A stretch of 64,000 bases of DNA from contig JAJOZX010008814.1 in NCBI GenBank assembly GCA_023014485.1, positions 1-64,000 of the forward strand, in the 5' to 3' direction. The notes beneath the pieces were generated by a model. That model ran no database searches, had not been told where the DNA came from, and worked only from the letters and a program-made list of their open reading frames with translations. Source of the DNA: Bathynomus jamesi. Its lineage: Eukaryota; Arthropoda; Malacostraca; Isopoda; Cirolanidae. The position numbers and the translations under genes were made by a program. Of this stretch, positions 58,201 through 61,200 are shown piece by piece. Each line of letters starts with the position of its first letter. Position 1 is the first letter of the stretch.

Positions 58201-61200
58201 TGACTGAGTCGAATACTTAGCGTTTCAAATACATGCATTTAGACTTAACCAGTGTTGGGCACTAAAGCGTTAATCCGATAACAGTTAATTAACGAAGTTA
58301 ACTTTTTTTAACGGACTATTAACGGAAGTTAATTTCCATTTATCGTTATTGGACCAGTTAACTTCCAATAACTCGATCTTTAGTCTGTTAAAGTCCGTTA
58401 ACACATTAACTGCGAGGAGTCATTCACGGAAGATCATCGCTCCGCGAATGAATTCAAACTGCCATAACTTCAGTCTGCCAATTCCGTCCTCTGCCGCAGT
58501 GGAACGGCTCCTTCTCTCGGCAAGGACATCCTGAGGCCCAAGAGGTCAAGACTGGCAGTTGGGCCTAACTTTGAGAAGTTGGTCTTTCTGAAGGGCAACC
58601 AGCACATTGTGTCATAGTCTTTAATAAATGTGCCTAAAATTTAATTTTACCTTTCAGTTCCCGCCATAATAATTCTCTGGTAAATTAAAATTTAGTTAAT
58701 GGTTAGTGGTTACAAGGGTTTCAAAACATGTAATCAGTACATTTTTTATTAAAATAAAAATAAAAGTTATTAAGCAAAAAAGTTGCAAAACTTGATAAAA
58801 ATAGTTAAATACCTATTTATTGTTGGATTTTGCATAAACAAACATTTTCTATGGGTTTTAAAGCTTTTTTCCTTGATTTTTTTAAATGTTAGTAAAGAAA
58901 TAGTTATCATTAACGGATTATCGTTGACGTCCTTTAACTTTGTAGTAAAATTATTGGATTATCGTTATTGGAGTTAAAAATTGGGGTTAACGGATTATCG
59001 TTATCGAAGTTAACTTTTTGGTTAACGGTGCCCACCACTGGACTTAACCCTACAAAAACGTTCAGCATTAAAGGGTTAAAATTTGTGGAAAGGAAGAGCT
59101 CTAGAACATGATGAATAAATTAAAATTTGTGGAAAGGAAGAGCTCTAGAACATGATGAATAAATTAAAATGTGGAAAGGAAGAGCTCTAGAACATAATGA
59201 ATAAATTAAAATTTGTGGAAAGGAAGAGCTCTAGAACATGATGAATAAATTAAAATTTGTGGAAAGGAAGAGCTCTAGAACATGATGAATAAATTAAAAT
59301 TTGTGGAAAGGAAGAGCTCTAGAACATGATGAATAAATTAAAATTTGTGGAAAGGAAGAGCTCTAGAACATGATGAATAAATTAAAATTTGTGGAAAGGA
59401 AGAGCTCTAGAACATGATGAATAAATTAAAATTTGTGGAAAGGAAGAGCTCTAGAACATGATGAATAAATTAAAATTTGTGGAAAGGAAGAGCTCTAGAA
59501 CATGATGAATAAATTAAAATTTGTGGAAAGGAGAGCTCTAGAACATGATGAATAAATTAAAATTTGTGGAAAGGAAGAGCTCTAGAACATGATGAATAAA
59601 TTAAAATCTGTGGAAAGGAAGAGCTCTAGAACATTATGAATAAATTAAAATCTGTGGAAAGGAAGAGCTCTAGAACATTATGAATAAATTAAAATTGTTG
59701 GAAAGGAGAGCTCTAGAACATTATGAATAAATTAAAATTTGTTGAAAGGAAGCTAGAACATTATGAATAAATTAAAATTTGTTGAAAGGAAGCTAGAACA
59801 TTATGAATAAATTAAAATTTGTTGAAAGGAAGCTAGAACATTATGAATAAATTAAAATTTGTTGAAAGGAAGCTAGAACATTATGAATAAATTAAAATTT
59901 GTTGAAAGGAAGCTAGAACATGATGAATAAACTATTGAAGCAAGTCCATAATTTTCAGTCACAGGCTAGATTCTTAAAAATGAGGCCTGTGTCAATATTT
60001 CCTAGGTAAAACTTTACAAGACACCCGCATTGCCATGAAACATGCTACAGTAATGAAACATATATCAATCGATAAAGCAGAAAAAATAGTGCAAGCAACT
60101 ATGTATCATTTTGAAAATATTCAAAAATAACAAAGTTATGATACTTTGAAGCAATGTCATTTTTATCAACATTTGGCAACAGTTTGATATACAGTGGACC
60201 CCCAATTTGAGTACGTAATCCGTTCCAGCATGGCGTACTCAATTCGAAATGTACTCATATCGAACTTAATAACCTATGGGAATTAATTAATTCGTTCCAA
60301 AACCCAAAAATTTCACCCCACCCCTACTTTTTCTATAGAAATTGGCCTACAAAATTTAGTAATTGTATTAAAAATAGACAGAATAGAACACAAAATACAT
60401 ACCATACAATCTCTATTGTAAAAAGGCGTTTCTTCTTTTGTGAGTCTTTTGATGTAGATGTACGTTTAGAAGCCATCACTATAACAGTACACTATGTCAC
60501 TATGCCACAATATAAAATACAGTATCAAAGTCACTGCATGTACTAAATCACCAAATTTATGCTATATTTTCACTATTTTATGCTGTAATCAACAGAAACT
60601 AACATAAATAAACACTAAGTACAAAGTCAGAAAACAAAATGTACGAAATTCTAACAGAAATCCCTAAGAACACCTGTACTATTCAAAACATTAGACCTCG
60701 AATGTTCCCGCAACGAACACTCTAGACAAACTGAAACGCGTTCGGCGTCGCCAGCTGGCGTACTCAAATCGAGTTTTCTACTCAAGTTGAGTCAATAGGA
60801 GCCTATGGACGAGCGTACTCAAATCGAAAATACTCAAATCAATGCGTACTCAAATCGGGGGTCCACTGTATATCTAGCAACATCTGCCAATATTTTTAGC
60901 AATTATTGGTATAGCTAGCAACGTTTGGCAACCCATAGTTGCCACACCATTCAGTTACTCCATTAGGTTAGATCTGGTCAGTTTGTGTTTTGTTGTTGAG
61001 GCATAAAGATGGATTATTGTGATATGTCAGTTACTGTGTTTTTTGACAAGTTTCGCTCTAGGGATAAGGAGCTATTTAAATTTTGTGTTGAACATAAGTT
61101 ACTATTGAGCAATTTAGTGTCGTTTTTGCCAGAACAAATGTAGAATTGATTACAAAAAACATAGTTCCATTGTGATAGGACCTTAGGCAAAACTTTGCAT

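Larger units (their letters stand above)
58190..59075. mobile_element. piggyBac-like MITE (TTAA target) inside the array
   Basis: Inverted ends CCCTCTAACGCTGA and, from the right, CCCTTTAATGCTGAACG are flanked by TTAA on both sides (58,186-58,189 and 59,076-59,079). TTAA occurs in each array unit, and removing the insert restores a normal unit junction. Without the nested hAT the element is only about 90 bp. Confidence 0.85.
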
